Assembly (NCBI GenBank): GCA_903913285.1
Contig: CAIWKO010000034.1
Span: 52,444-116,443 of the forward strand
DNA length: 64,000 nucleotides
Source of the DNA: an uncultured Bacteroidales bacterium
GTDB taxonomy: Bacteria; Bacteroidota; Bacteroidia; Bacteroidales; CAIWKO01
Reading direction: 5' to 3'
The translations under genes were made by a program, and so were the position numbers. Shown in pieces: positions 30,001-39,776 of the stretch. Numbering within the stretch: position 1 is the stretch's first letter; each line of letters opens with the position of its first letter. A model generated the notes under the pieces. That model searched no databases. It had not been told where the DNA came from and was given only the letters and a program-made list of their open reading frames with translations.

Positions 30001-30603
30001 AGCTTTTTTATCAAGGAGCTTTTCCAGTTCTTCCATTGCAGGAGCTTCAACTTTCTGAATTTCGTGTGAAGTACGGAATCCGTCAAAAAAGTGGAGGAAC
30101 GGAACCCTCGATTTAATGGCTGTTAGATGTGCAACGGGAGCAATATCCATGATTTCCTGAACGCTTCCGGTTGCCAGCATGGCAAAACCTGTTTGGCGGG
30201 TGCTCATCACATCGCTGTGGTCGCCGAAAATTGATAATGCCTGAGCAGCCAAACTTCTGGCTGAAACATGCAATACACCCGGCAACAATTCGCCCGAAAT
30301 TTTATACATATTCGGGATCATTAATAATAACCCCTGTGAAGCTGTGTAGGTAGCTCCAAGTGAACCTGCCTGAAGAGCTCCGTGCAAAGCACCGGCTGCA
30401 CCGGCTTCCGATTGCATTTCTGATAAGGTAACGGTTTCGCCGAAAATATTTTTTTTGCCTGCTGCTGCCCATTCATCAATATTTTCTGCCATATTCGATG
30501 ATGGAGTGATAGGATAAATGCATGCTACTTCGGTGAACATATAAGCGATATATGCTGCTGCATAATTCCCGTCACACGTAATGAATTTTGATTTTTTTTC
30601 CAT
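27067..30603 (-). CDS. nifJ: pyruvate:ferredoxin (flavodoxin) oxidoreductase
   Basis: YPITPSSNMAE; two CxxCxxCxxxC clusters (CIQCNQCAYVCPH, CTGCGNCADICP); GDGWAYDIGYGG. Confidence 0.96.
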   Translation of the reverse strand: MEKKSKFITCDGNYAAAYIAYMFTEVACIYPITPSSNMAENIDEWAAAGKKNIFGETVTLSEMQSEAGAAGALHGALQAGSLGATYTASQGLLLMIPNMYKISGELLPGVLHVSARSLAAQALSIFGDHSDVMSTRQTGFAMLATGSVQEIMDIAPVAHLTAIKSRVPFLHFFDGFRTSHEIQKVEAPAMEELEKLLDKKALQEFRDRALNPEHPVTRGTAQNPDIYFQSREAANKFYDVVPDMVEDYMQQLKVVSGREYHPFTYYGAKDPENIVIAMGSITETLKEVIDFLVEKGEKVGLISVHLYRPFSAKYFFKVFPESVKRITVLDRTKEIGANGDPLYLDVEDLFYNRPNAPMIIGGRYGLSSKDTTPAMMLSVYENMKLKEPKNQFTVGIVDDVTFKSLPLLPEISVTPKGTYEAKFYGIGSDGTVGANKNSIKIISDNTDKYCQAYFAYDSKKSGGITVSHLRFGDNAIRSPYLVNTPDFVACHVPAYLEKYDMLKGLKKGGTFLLNSIWDVEETKERLPNHIKKYMADNNLKFYIINATKIAEDIGLGNRTNTITQTAFFKVSNVIPFDLAVTAMKKAIEKTYGRKGDDVVKMNITSIDKGAEDIINVPVPEEWKKLPADAIVIDDKRPDFIKNVFDPINAMKGDDLPVSAFVGREDGTFPSGTTRYEKRGIAVNVPEWIPENCIQCNQCAYVCPHAAVRPFLLNEAELKNAPADTKTLKAIGKEFEGYQFRIQVSVLDCTGCGNCADICPSKTKALEMKPLGTQSAEIDRYTYLDEKVGYKTENIDIFKTFKNSQFSQPLFEFSGACAGCGETPYIKLITQLYGDRMIVANATGCSSIYGGSAPATPYSANKCGKGVAWANSLFEDNAEYGFGIETGVRKMRLRIERLMTNALESDISNEIKEAFKLWVEGMNDAEKSKVASEKVLALISNSKHPLVKEILDLKQYLIKKSVWIFGGDGWAYDIGYGGLDHVLASGNDVNVLVLDTEVYSNTGGQASKSTPIAAVAKFAASGKRIRKKDLGMMAMSYGYVYVAQVAMGANYGQYFRALKEAEAYPGPSLIIAYAPCINHGLRAGMGKTQEEAERAVAAGYWSLFRYNPLLEAEGKNPFILDSKEPKWEEFQNFLNSEVRYTSLKRAFPREAVELFKAAEESAKWRFKSYVRMSEMDYTK

Positions 30604-30782
30604 ACCAATTAATATATTAAATTGCTGATATTATGATTTATAAATAAAACAAATTGTAAACGAGTGCGAAATTAGTAATTTATTGAAAACACCCTGACAA
30701 ATTTCCAATAAAATATTCGCTCAAATCAGAAAAATATTCTGATTATAAATAAGAGCTTTAGACAAAGAAATGTTTTTGAAAA

Positions 30783-30986
30783 TTATTTTTTTTGTTTACC
30801 CGCGCTTTCCTTCGAAACGGTATCCTCTTTCAATAATTTATCAGCATTGTTGAGGGCATTGTTGCGTTCAATTTCCATTAAAGAATCTTCTTTGCGTTTT
30901 TGTTTTTCTTCCTGTACCTTGTTTGGTCCGCATGCGAAAAGAACTGTGATTGAAAATAATGCCAAAAGAATTTTATACGGTTTCAT
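30783..30986 (-). CDS. small lipoprotein
   Basis: ITVLFACGPN lipobox. Confidence 0.55.
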   Translation of the reverse strand: MKPYKILLALFSITVLFACGPNKVQEEKQKRKEDSLMEIERNNALNNADKLLKEDTVSKESAGKQKK

Positions 30987-31007
30987 CTGAGTGGTTTTTC
31001 TGCAAAA

Positions 31008-31847
31008 TTACTTTTTATCTGAATTACTGATCAAAAACGGAAGCGCTTCGGGAATAAATTTTTCCTGCAAATCGAAAATACCATGGTTATGGTCGCCGCT
31101 TGTTTCAATAAATTTCTTTTTTCCGCCGAATTTTTCATAAAGTTTGATACCGTTTTCATACGGAACAGTTTCGTCCGTTTTACTGTGAACAAATAAAACC
31201 GGAACTTCGATATTCGATAGTTTTTCGTACGAAAGAAATTGATATTTCAACAGCAGATGATTCGGTATAAACCAAAAGGTTTTATTTGCCACCGCTTCCA
31301 AACAATAGAATGTTGATTCCATAACCAGCGCATGACATTTCTTATGCTGCGCCAGATTCACTGCCACAGCCCCTCCCATCGACCAACCCCAGATGATAAC
31401 TTTATCCTCGCTGATGCTATGGTTTTTTAACAGAAATTCATAAGAAGCCCGTGCATCTTCATAAATATCGTTTTCTTTTTTTATGCTGCCCGTGCTGATC
31501 CCAAATCCGCGATAATCTATTGCCAAAGCATTGAAGCCCATTTCGCGGAATAAGCGCATGCGTTTTTCGCCCCGCGATATATTTCCGGCATTGCCGTGAA
31601 AAAACAAAACCGTGTATGCATTTGTATCGACAGGCATCCACCAGGCATGCAGTTTTTGTCCGTCGTTCGTTGTAATCCATTCTTCATGAATATTCAGATC
31701 ATCGGGGGGCGGTTGTGCCCCTTTTTGCGGCACAAAAACGAAACGCTGCTGGAAAAGATAAATAAAAAGACAAAACAGCAGATAGAGTAAAACGATTGCA
31801 GCCAGAATGATCAATACTTTTTTCATAATCATAAAAAAAGCCCGCAA
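31008..31847 (-). CDS. alpha/beta hydrolase
   Basis: FFHGNAGN; GWSMGGAVA; HSKTDETVPYENG. Confidence 0.88.
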   Translation of the reverse strand: MRAFFMIMKKVLIILAAIVLLYLLFCLFIYLFQQRFVFVPQKGAQPPPDDLNIHEEWITTNDGQKLHAWWMPVDTNAYTVLFFHGNAGNISRGEKRMRLFREMGFNALAIDYRGFGISTGSIKKENDIYEDARASYEFLLKNHSISEDKVIIWGWSMGGAVAVNLAQHKKCHALVMESTFYCLEAVANKTFWFIPNHLLLKYQFLSYEKLSNIEVPVLFVHSKTDETVPYENGIKLYEKFGGKKKFIETSGDHNHGIFDLQEKFIPEALPFLISNSDKK

Positions 31848-31868
31848 CGGAAATTAGTTGCGGGCTTT
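31837..31868. terminator. hairpin AAAGCCCGCAAC...GTTGCGGGCTTT
   Basis: 12-bp perfect stem, 8-nt loop. Confidence 0.7.
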
Positions 31869-31880
31869 AAAGATTTTTAC

Positions 31881-32732
31881 TTAAGCAAGAATATAAGTGT
31901 ATGTGGTTCCGTTGATAATTACATAAACCGTAAAATCGCAGGTTCCATCGCCATAGTCAACTGTGATAGTAGGATAACCGTCATTAACGATATCCAGCTT
32001 ACCCGAGGCAACTATCCAACTCCAAAGGGATGTGCACCATTTCCATAAGAGCGGAGTAGTAATAGTAACTGTAAATGCAGCACCGTTAATGTCTGTACCG
32101 CTGGCGCTTCCTGTAACAAGATATTCGTCATCAAAAGGATTCATTAATGTTCCTGAACCGGCAGTCCATTCATTATCGCGTAACGATGTCCAGTGAATTG
32201 TACCTTCAGAATAAGTGACACTTGCGTTTTGAACATCAACAGAATAATGAAGATGGCCAGCTGAGTTGTGTCCCAGATTTTTTATTATATGAGTGCCCTG
32301 AATCTGATGATCCGCGCCATTAATAGTTTCGAAAAAATTACTAAACGTTGAAATTATGGTAGTGTTTGAATCAACATAAAATCCGTTGGCATAAGCGATA
32401 ATCTGCCCCCTGCGAACCACACCATCATCACCTGTACAACTGGTTCCGAAGTCGATCACTACTTTTTTACCCAGTGAATCGGTCCAGGCACCTGAAATTG
32501 TAATGGTGGGGCATCCCGAAATTACAGTATCCATACTTTTCGAGGAAATTTTATTCACTGCTGATGAAATCTGTTTGTACGATCTGTTGAATGCACTTTC
32601 GGCAGTTGAATTATCCTGAGCTGCACGATAGCTATAGGTGGTAGTTTTATCTTTTTTCTTACATGAAGTAAGAACATAGCCTGCTAAAAATAGTGTAGCA
32701 AGACAAATACTTAAAATTTTCAGGGTTTTCAT
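31881..32732 (-). CDS. lipoprotein of unknown function
   Basis: start moved to MKTLKILSICLATLFLAGYVLTSCKKKDK; lipobox LTSC. Confidence 0.7.
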   Translation of the reverse strand: MKTLKILSICLATLFLAGYVLTSCKKKDKTTTYSYRAAQDNSTAESAFNRSYKQISSAVNKISSKSMDTVISGCPTITISGAWTDSLGKKVVIDFGTSCTGDDGVVRRGQIIAYANGFYVDSNTTIISTFSNFFETINGADHQIQGTHIIKNLGHNSAGHLHYSVDVQNASVTYSEGTIHWTSLRDNEWTAGSGTLMNPFDDEYLVTGSASGTDINGAAFTVTITTPLLWKWCTSLWSWIVASGKLDIVNDGYPTITVDYGDGTCDFTVYVIINGTTYTYILA

Positions 32733-32860
32733 GGCTTTGAAGTTTAATAGAACAAAATTAAAAAAATTGCTTAATATTTTATTAACGTAAAAATTCTTAA
32801 AAAATTTGCTTGTCGGTGAAATATTTCGTTTAGTCGGTAATTTTTCACCTGCATCAACCA

Positions 32861-33958
32861 TCATTGTTTCTTTAAAATACTATAATACAAATCGCTTAAA
32901 CTCATTGCGGCTTTGTAGGAGCTGAGTTTTTTTTGCCGGATATCTTTTTCTATTTGTTTAATGTTCTTTTTAATTTCATCGCTTTGATAAAAATCTGTCA
33001 ACAGCAAATCTTTTAGTGCCTGATGCATGAGTTGCATATCCTGGCTGGTTCGTTTTGTTTCGAAATAGTTATTGTTTCGTGTAAACGCGATATAATCTTC
33101 CACAACTTGCCATACCTCGCTGATACCGGTTTTTTCGTGGGCCGAACAAATGGCCACCGAGGGTACCCAACCAGATTCGGGAGTTGGATACAGGTGAAGC
33201 GCATTCTGATATTCGATGCGGGCTTGTTTTGCTTTGGTGATATTGCTACCGTCGGCTTTGTTGATAACAATTGCATCGGCCATTTCCATGATGCCGCGCT
33301 TGATACCCTGAAGCTCGTCGCCGGCACCTGCCAACATCAGCAATAGAAAGAAATCGACCATGGAATGTACCAGTGTTTCGGACTGACCCACGCCGACAGT
33401 TTCTACAATAATGGTATCGAATCCTGCTGCTTCGCAAAGGATAATGGTTTCCCAGGTTTTTTGCGCCACCCCGCCCAAAGTTCCGGCCGAGGGCGAAGGA
33501 CGGATAAATGCATTGGGATCGGTTGAGAGTTCTTCCATGCGGGTTTTGTCGCCCAGTATGCTTCCTTTGGTGCGGTAGCTGCTGGGATCGATGGCCAGCA
33601 CAGCAACTTTTTTGTTCTGTTTGGTCAGATATTTACCCAACACTTCGATAAACGAGCTTTTTCCCACGCCCGGAACACCCGTTATGCCAACCCTGACAGA
33701 CCTGCCTGAATGAGGCAAACAGCCTTTCAGTACTTCCTGTGCCTGATGCTGATGTTCGTTCAGGGTGCTTTCGATAAGGGTGATGGCTTTGCTCAGTATG
33801 GAAATATTTCCGGCTAAAATGCCGTCAACCATTTGCTGAATGCTAAGAGCAACGGGTTTTTTCACCCGAATGTTATGCACAGCTTCGGGATTCACGGACG
33901 AAGGCTGTTCTATTCCTTCCTGAACTTTCAAAGCGCTTTTAAAGGGTTTTAGGCTCAC
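32861..33958 (-). CDS. meaB: methylmalonyl-CoA mutase-associated GTPase MeaB
   Basis: [42 protein letters not shown]. Confidence 0.95.
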   Translation of the reverse strand: MSLKPFKSALKVQEGIEQPSSVNPEAVHNIRVKKPVALSIQQMVDGILAGNISILSKAITLIESTLNEHQHQAQEVLKGCLPHSGRSVRVGITGVPGVGKSSFIEVLGKYLTKQNKKVAVLAIDPSSYRTKGSILGDKTRMEELSTDPNAFIRPSPSAGTLGGVAQKTWETIILCEAAGFDTIIVETVGVGQSETLVHSMVDFFLLLMLAGAGDELQGIKRGIMEMADAIVINKADGSNITKAKQARIEYQNALHLYPTPESGWVPSVAICSAHEKTGISEVWQVVEDYIAFTRNNNYFETKRTSQDMQLMHQALKDLLLTDFYQSDEIKKNIKQIEKDIRQKKLSSYKAAMSLSDLYYSILKKQ

Positions 33959-34105
33959 TCGTATTTATGTTTCTACAAAATTACTTTTTTACAGTGAACC
34001 ACGAACTATGAAAAGTGAAAAATAAGCACTCCGTTTCTAAATATAATTTCAATTGGCCCCTTTAATATAAAATCTGTCGTATTTTTGCTATCCAATTCCA
34101 TTTTT

Positions 34106-35512
34106 ATGAAAAAGCTATTCGTTTCGTTGCTGCTCTTAATTTCTGCACTCAGTATTTATGCTCAAAAGGATCCCGACCGGTTTACGGGCAATTGGATGGG
34201 TGCTTTGGATGTGGGTGCAACAAAACTCCGCATCGGGCTGTTTGTTACCGATTCGGCAGGGGTGTTTTCGAGCTATTTGATGAGCCCCGATCAGGGTGTG
34301 ATGAATATTGAGGTGAACAAAACCCGTATCTCCAACGACTCAATTGAAATTGTTTCGAAATTCGTAGCAGCCAATTATAAAGCGGTTATCAACCAAAAAG
34401 GCGATTCGCTGAAAGGAATCTGGTTTCAGGGACGCAAATTTCCGCTGACGATGGCTCATTTTGATAAACTTCCCGAACTGAAACGGCCGCAGGAACCAAA
34501 AAAACCTTATCCCTATAAAGAAGAAGAGGTGACCTTTACCGACAAAAAAACGGGCATAACCTTCGCCGGAACGCTCACCATTCCGCAAGGCAACAAAATA
34601 TTTCCGGGCGTGGTGCTGGTTACCGGTTCGGGACCTCAAAACCGCGACGAGGAACTGTTGGGCCATAAACCCTTTTTGGTGATAGCCGATTATCTGACAC
34701 GCAACGGAATTGCCGTGCTGCGATACGACGACCGCGGAGTGGGCAAATCGGGAGGGGTGTTTTCGGCAGGAACCACGCTCGATTTTTCGCAGGATGCCGA
34801 AGCTGCCTTTAATTTTTTACGATCAGATTACCGCATCGATTCGATGAAAGTGGGCATCATGGGACACAGCGAAGGGGGCATGATAGCACCTATGGTTGCC
34901 GCCCGCAACAAAAAAGTGGCTTTCGTGGTGATGCTTGCCGGACCGGGGCTGAAAGGCGAAGAAATACTGATGCTGCAATCGGAACTTATTGCCAAAGCCG
35001 ACAGCACCCCGCAAAAAGAAATTGACATCAACACCCAGCTCAACAAGAAGATATACGCAATTGCCATCAAAGAAAAAGACAATAAGAAAGCTGCCGACAA
35101 AATGCACGCTTTGATAGAAGAATATTGGAAAACGCTCGATCCGGAAATGATCAAAAAACAAAACCTCGATAAAAAAGCCCTGATGCAATCCATATCGCAG
35201 GTGCTGACGCCCTGGTTCCGCTATTTTCTGGAAAGCGAACCGTCTAAATATCTCGTGAAGGTGAAATGCCCCGTGCTGGCCATAAACGGGAGCAAAGACC
35301 TACAGGTTCCGCCCGAACAAGACCTGGCAGCCATTAAAAAATATCTGACCAAAGCCGGCAACAAGAACTTTACAACCAAAGAATTCGACGGGCTCAACCA
35401 TTTGTTTCAGCATGCCAAAACCGGTTCGCCAACCGAGTATATGGATATTGAAGAAACCTTCGCCCCTGAAGCACTTGAGTTTATCGGGAAATGGATACAA
35501 ACTTTAAAATAG
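34106..35512 (+). CDS. secreted alpha/beta hydrolase (S9-like)
   Basis: VLVTGSGPQNRDEELLGHKPF; GHSEGGMIAP; FDGLNHLFQ. Confidence 0.88.
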   Translation: MKKLFVSLLLLISALSIYAQKDPDRFTGNWMGALDVGATKLRIGLFVTDSAGVFSSYLMSPDQGVMNIEVNKTRISNDSIEIVSKFVAANYKAVINQKGDSLKGIWFQGRKFPLTMAHFDKLPELKRPQEPKKPYPYKEEEVTFTDKKTGITFAGTLTIPQGNKIFPGVVLVTGSGPQNRDEELLGHKPFLVIADYLTRNGIAVLRYDDRGVGKSGGVFSAGTTLDFSQDAEAAFNFLRSDYRIDSMKVGIMGHSEGGMIAPMVAARNKKVAFVVMLAGPGLKGEEILMLQSELIAKADSTPQKEIDINTQLNKKIYAIAIKEKDNKKAADKMHALIEEYWKTLDPEMIKKQNLDKKALMQSISQVLTPWFRYFLESEPSKYLVKVKCPVLAINGSKDLQVPPEQDLAAIKKYLTKAGNKNFTTKEFDGLNHLFQHAKTGSPTEYMDIEETFAPEALEFIGKWIQTLK

Positions 35513-35722
35513 CAGGAAGAAAGAACAAAAGCGAAAGAAAAAACACACAAGGTTTGCGAACTTTTTATAAACGTGCTTTTATTTGGTGTGTTATTTCGCC
35601 TCCAGATTTTCTACTCAGCCTTGAATAACTTCTGATCACAACACAATACTTTCCTGCTGTGCGTGGCGGAAACAGGGCTATTGATACGATCTTTGGAGTA
35701 AGTATTTAAAATAATGTAAGCA

Positions 35723-35786
35723 TCCCTTCGTTTCACGGGGGGCTCCCTTCGTTTCACCGGGGGTTCCCTTCCTTTCTCCGGGGGCG
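35723..35786. repeat. 21-bp tandem repeat, 3 units (TCCCTTCGTTTCACSGGGGGY)
   Basis: unit starts 35723, 35744, 35765. Confidence 0.85.
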
Positions 35787-36180
35787 TCCTTCCTGCATAT
35801 AAATTAGGCTTGAAAGTTTTCCAGCAGCACTATATATACAGGAGATAAGCCTTCCGCATTTTCTTCATTAGTTATGTTGGTTTATAAAAGCAGTTATTTT
35901 CCCCGAAAGGAGGGTGCAGGCAAACCATATTATTGCTGCATATTTTTAAACACCAACTCTATGCTATAGTACAATAGCTAAAAATCATCTACCTCAGCAG
36001 CGGTGGAAACGAAGTACTGTTAAACTAAATTATTTGCTGCTGCAGGGAATTGAAACACCAATACCGGTAAAAGCTCTATACCTAAATGTTTTAGTTCGTA
36101 CAATTGTTTTGAAACACCTGCCGGTTTTGTTAAAAAATATTAAAAGATAAAAAAGTGTTACCCGGAGAAAAATAAAAAAG

Positions 36181-36188
36181 TACTTTTG
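36181..36188 (+). promoter_or_regulatory. Bacteroidota -7 box TACTTTTG
   Basis: TAnnTTTG upstream of the 36214 start. Confidence 0.45.
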
Positions 36189-36213
36189 CCGCTAAATTTA
36201 AAAATTAAAACCA

Positions 36214-37518
36214 ATGAAAGTACGATCTATTTTAATGGCAGCTGCATGTCTTTTATTCATTTCTCATTACTCTGCAGCACAAACGCCCCAGGTAAACAAT
36301 TCCGGTTTCGAAAATTGGGACAATCTGGGCGCTGCAACCGAAGAACCAACTGACTGGAACTCTTTTATGTCTGCATCAGGATCTTATACAAGTTATGCTG
36401 CACAACAAATTAAAAGATCAACCCAAAAAAGACCAGGAACTAGTGGTACATATAGCGCTATCATTTGGTCAAGAGACGCTGGATTAGGAATCATTGCCAA
36501 TGGAAATATGACCACAGGACAAGTTAATATGGGAGGCATGCTACCTTCCAGTACCAGCAATTATAACTCTACAATTACAACTAATGCTGCATTTTATGAA
36601 ACACTTGGCGCAAGCCCCGATTCACTTATCGTTTGGGTACGTTTCCATCCGGTAACCAGCACCAACCAGGGCAGAGTTCATGCAATACTTCACGGAAATT
36701 ATAACGTTCACGATCCGATTGATGCTGCAAATTCACTTCCACACGTGAAAGCTGAAGCTACTTTAAACTTTGCTTCAACAGGGACTACTTGGGTTAGAAA
36801 AAGTATTCCTTTTGTTTATAACACCTCTACAAATACTCCTGACTATATACTAATTTCGTTTTCTACAAACCCAACAGCAGGCGGCGGAAGTGCAGGCACT
36901 ACATGCGATAGTTTATACGTCGACGATCTGTCGTTATTCTACAACCCCGTTCTCACCACAGGAACTATCAACCCGCTCACCTATCTGGTCTCATCTACCA
37001 TGAGTGCTTCGGTCAGCGTTCCATTCACTTTAACAGGAAGCATGAATTCGGGTAATATCGTAACCGCTCAATTATCGGATGCAACCGGCTCATTTGTTTC
37101 TCCACAAAATATTGGAACATTAACAGCAACAACTTCAGGAACCGTACCAGGAACCATACCTGCAGGCACAGCAACAAGCAGTAACTATCGCATCCGCGTA
37201 GTCTCTTCAAGTTATCCTATCACTGCTGCCGATAACGGAACCAACATTACGATCAGCGATGTAACAGGCATTCAAAATTATCAAAGTGCAAACACTTCGG
37301 TATATTTTTCACAAAGCCAGCTTGTAGTTGATCTGCAACAGGCCACATATAACAAACCCATTATCCAGGTTTACAATATGAGCGGACAAATTGTGGGCAA
37401 CTTTATCGTTAAGAACAATAGTCTTAACCGTATTGATGTAACTATTCCTGCCGGAATTTATATGTTCCGCATTATGGATGGAGAAAACTCCATTTCCGGG
37501 AAAATCGTTAAACTATAA
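36214..37518 (+). CDS. T9SS type A sorting-domain protein with PCMD-like N-terminal domain
   Basis: GFENWDN...; C-terminal IQVYNMSGQIVGNFIVKNNSLNRIDVTIPAGIYMFRIMDGENSISGKIVKL. Confidence 0.8.
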   Translation: MKVRSILMAAACLLFISHYSAAQTPQVNNSGFENWDNLGAATEEPTDWNSFMSASGSYTSYAAQQIKRSTQKRPGTSGTYSAIIWSRDAGLGIIANGNMTTGQVNMGGMLPSSTSNYNSTITTNAAFYETLGASPDSLIVWVRFHPVTSTNQGRVHAILHGNYNVHDPIDAANSLPHVKAEATLNFASTGTTWVRKSIPFVYNTSTNTPDYILISFSTNPTAGGGSAGTTCDSLYVDDLSLFYNPVLTTGTINPLTYLVSSTMSASVSVPFTLTGSMNSGNIVTAQLSDATGSFVSPQNIGTLTATTSGTVPGTIPAGTATSSNYRIRVVSSSYPITAADNGTNITISDVTGIQNYQSANTSVYFSQSQLVVDLQQATYNKPIIQVYNMSGQIVGNFIVKNNSLNRIDVTIPAGIYMFRIMDGENSISGKIVKL

Positions 37519-37536
37519 AAGAATTGATACTGAAAA

Positions 37537-37566
37537 AAGCGGCGCTGTAAAGCGCCGCTTTTTTTT
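37537..37566 (+). terminator. intrinsic terminator
   Basis: AAGCGGCGC-tgtaaa-GCGCCGCTT followed by T-run. Confidence 0.85.
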
Positions 37567-38041
37567 ACTTCAGCCAGTTGAGTATTTTGTCGCAATACGG
37601 ATTTTCTTTCGAATAAACCACGTCAACCCATTTGCCTTCTTCGCTTATCAGGAACTTCTGAAAGTTCCATTTCACTTTGGCATCGGCCACTCCGTTAAGT
37701 TCTTTTTGCGTGAGCCACTGATAAATTTCGTGTATGTTCTTTCCTTTCACCGATATTTTGGCAAACATCGGAAAAGTAACATTATAGTTCAGCGAGCAGA
37801 ACTGGGCGATATCCTCGTTCGATTTGGGTTCCTGCCATAAAAAATTGTTGGCCGGAAAACCCAGTATCACAAACTTGTCGGGGCCATATTCCAGATACAA
37901 TCGCTCGAGGTCGGCATATTGAGGCGTAAAACCGCATTTCGAGGCCGTGTTCACCACCAGTATCTTTTTCCCTTTAAATTCCGAAAGTTCTATCTCTCTG
38001 CCATCTATGGTGGTTGCTTTAAAATCAAAAAATGTTTTCAT
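37565..38041 (-). CDS. glutathione peroxidase
   Basis: KKILVVNTASKCGFTPQYADLERLY; GFPANNFLWQEP. Confidence 0.95.
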   Translation of the reverse strand: MKTFFDFKATTIDGREIELSEFKGKKILVVNTASKCGFTPQYADLERLYLEYGPDKFVILGFPANNFLWQEPKSNEDIAQFCSLNYNVTFPMFAKISVKGKNIHEIYQWLTQKELNGVADAKVKWNFQKFLISEEGKWVDVVYSKENPYCDKILNWLK

Positions 38042-38200
38042 AATAATGCTGTTATTAATTCATTATTATAAAGGTACTCCATTTCGGAGCCAATTGCAAG
38101 AAAATTGCCTTTGTTCTTCAGCCGAACCATGTGGAACACTTTAATTATGCTCCTTAGTGTCAAATAAATTTTAATTTTGTGAAGAAATAAATCCTTCCCC

Positions 38201-38881
38201 ATGAAACAACTGATGCTTGCCCTGCTCTGCTCTTCTTTATTCAACTGCACACTGCAGGCTCAAACCGGATGCATCTCGGGCAACTGCAAAGACGGCACCG
38301 GAACCTACACCTATATCAACGGCGATAAATATACCGGCGAGTTCAAAAATTATAAAATCAACGGCAAAGGCACTTTTGTATATGCTTCGGGCACCTGGAA
38401 AGGCTGTCAATACACTGGTGAGTTTAAAGACAACAAGCTGGAAGGTACGGGTATCTTCACTTATGCCAACGGCGACAAATACGAAGGACAGTTTTCGGGC
38501 AATAAACTCAGTGGCACGGGAACATTCACGTATGCAAACGGCGATGTTTACACCGGCGATTTTCAAAACAACGAATGCAACGGCAAAGGAACTTTTACCT
38601 ATGCCACGGGTAAATATCAGGGAGCCACCGTTACCGGCGACTGGAAAAACAACAAACTTAACGGCACTGCCACATTTTTAGGCAAAGACGGAGAAAAATA
38701 CGAAGGCGAATGGAAAAACAACCTGAAAGAAGGCAAAGGCACCCTGCACTTTGCCAACGGAAGCACTTACACGGGCGATTGGAAGAACGATATGTTCAAC
38801 GGCGAAGGAACTTTCACCTATGCCAACGGCAAAGTTGTGAGTGGAACCTGGAAAGATAATAAACCGGTTGAACGAAAATAA
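38201..38881 (+). CDS. secreted MORN-repeat protein
   Basis: repeated GxGTFTYANGDxYTGxFKNNK. Confidence 0.9.
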   Translation: MKQLMLALLCSSLFNCTLQAQTGCISGNCKDGTGTYTYINGDKYTGEFKNYKINGKGTFVYASGTWKGCQYTGEFKDNKLEGTGIFTYANGDKYEGQFSGNKLSGTGTFTYANGDVYTGDFQNNECNGKGTFTYATGKYQGATVTGDWKNNKLNGTATFLGKDGEKYEGEWKNNLKEGKGTLHFANGSTYTGDWKNDMFNGEGTFTYANGKVVSGTWKDNKPVERK

Positions 38882-38941
38882 TATTGATATTTTACCGTTA
38901 TTTGTGTACAAATAATTAATAACATTTCTAAACTACTTGCA

Positions 38942-38973
38942 AAAAACCCTCTGAAGTTTCGGAGGGTTTTTTT
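38942..38973 (+). terminator. intrinsic terminator downstream of the MORN gene
   Basis: AAAACCCTC...GAGGGTTTT with T-run. Confidence 0.65.
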
Positions 38974-38997
38974 ATTGAGATAGAGTAAGTCGTTATT

Positions 38998-39660
38998 TTA
39001 CCAATTTGAATATCCGTTGTGGAAAGGGTTGTTGTTGAATCCCGATTGAAAACCACCGCCATAAGGATTCATCTGCGACTGATAATACGGATTATTATTT
39101 CCGTTCGAGAAATTAATTTGTGCACCTATGGTGAGATGCTCCGTTACTTTATAATCAACGCCAACGTTGATACCATAATTATCCAGCGTGTTCTTTTTAT
39201 TGCTCAATAGTTCAGGGTTAACCGATTTGCTGTTATTAAATGTCTTATAAACGGCCCCCGAAATTATCAGGCGGTTCGTAACCAAATAATCGCCCCGGGC
39301 AAACAACATATAATTTGTTCCATTTCCTCCAAAACTGTTGAATTCATTGTTTGAAAACCCGCTGATGCCTTGTTGTATCACGCCGCCCACATCGAGTTTG
39401 AAGCGCGGTGTAACCATATAGCTCATATAAGGCGAAATATACGAAAAAGTAGTTGCATTCTTCTTGCTGCCGATAACCCCAAAACCGGCTTCAACCGAAA
39501 AACTCATACGGTTTCTGTTAAACAGCGACGAATTTTTCTGAATAGTTTGATTATTGAATGTGGTTGCCGAATCGCTGCTAATCTTAGATTGGGCCTGTAT
39601 TTTGTTTGTTGCGAACAGTAGAAAAAACAAAACGATAATGTAATATGTTGGCGATTTCAT
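38998..39660 (-). CDS. secreted/outer membrane hypothetical protein
   Basis: signal peptide; beta-strand-rich. Confidence 0.65.
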   Translation of the reverse strand: MKSPTYYIIVLFFLLFATNKIQAQSKISSDSATTFNNQTIQKNSSLFNRNRMSFSVEAGFGVIGSKKNATTFSYISPYMSYMVTPRFKLDVGGVIQQGISGFSNNEFNSFGGNGTNYMLFARGDYLVTNRLIISGAVYKTFNNSKSVNPELLSNKKNTLDNYGINVGVDYKVTEHLTIGAQINFSNGNNNPYYQSQMNPYGGGFQSGFNNNPFHNGYSNW

Positions 39661-39776
39661 AAATCGGGTGTTTTTGTTCCGGTAACTTGAATATACGTTG
39701 TAAACTGTTTTTTGTTTTAAATAGTATTTACAAAGGTAGTAAAAATCACAATTTTATTCCGTAAATTTCCAAATTA

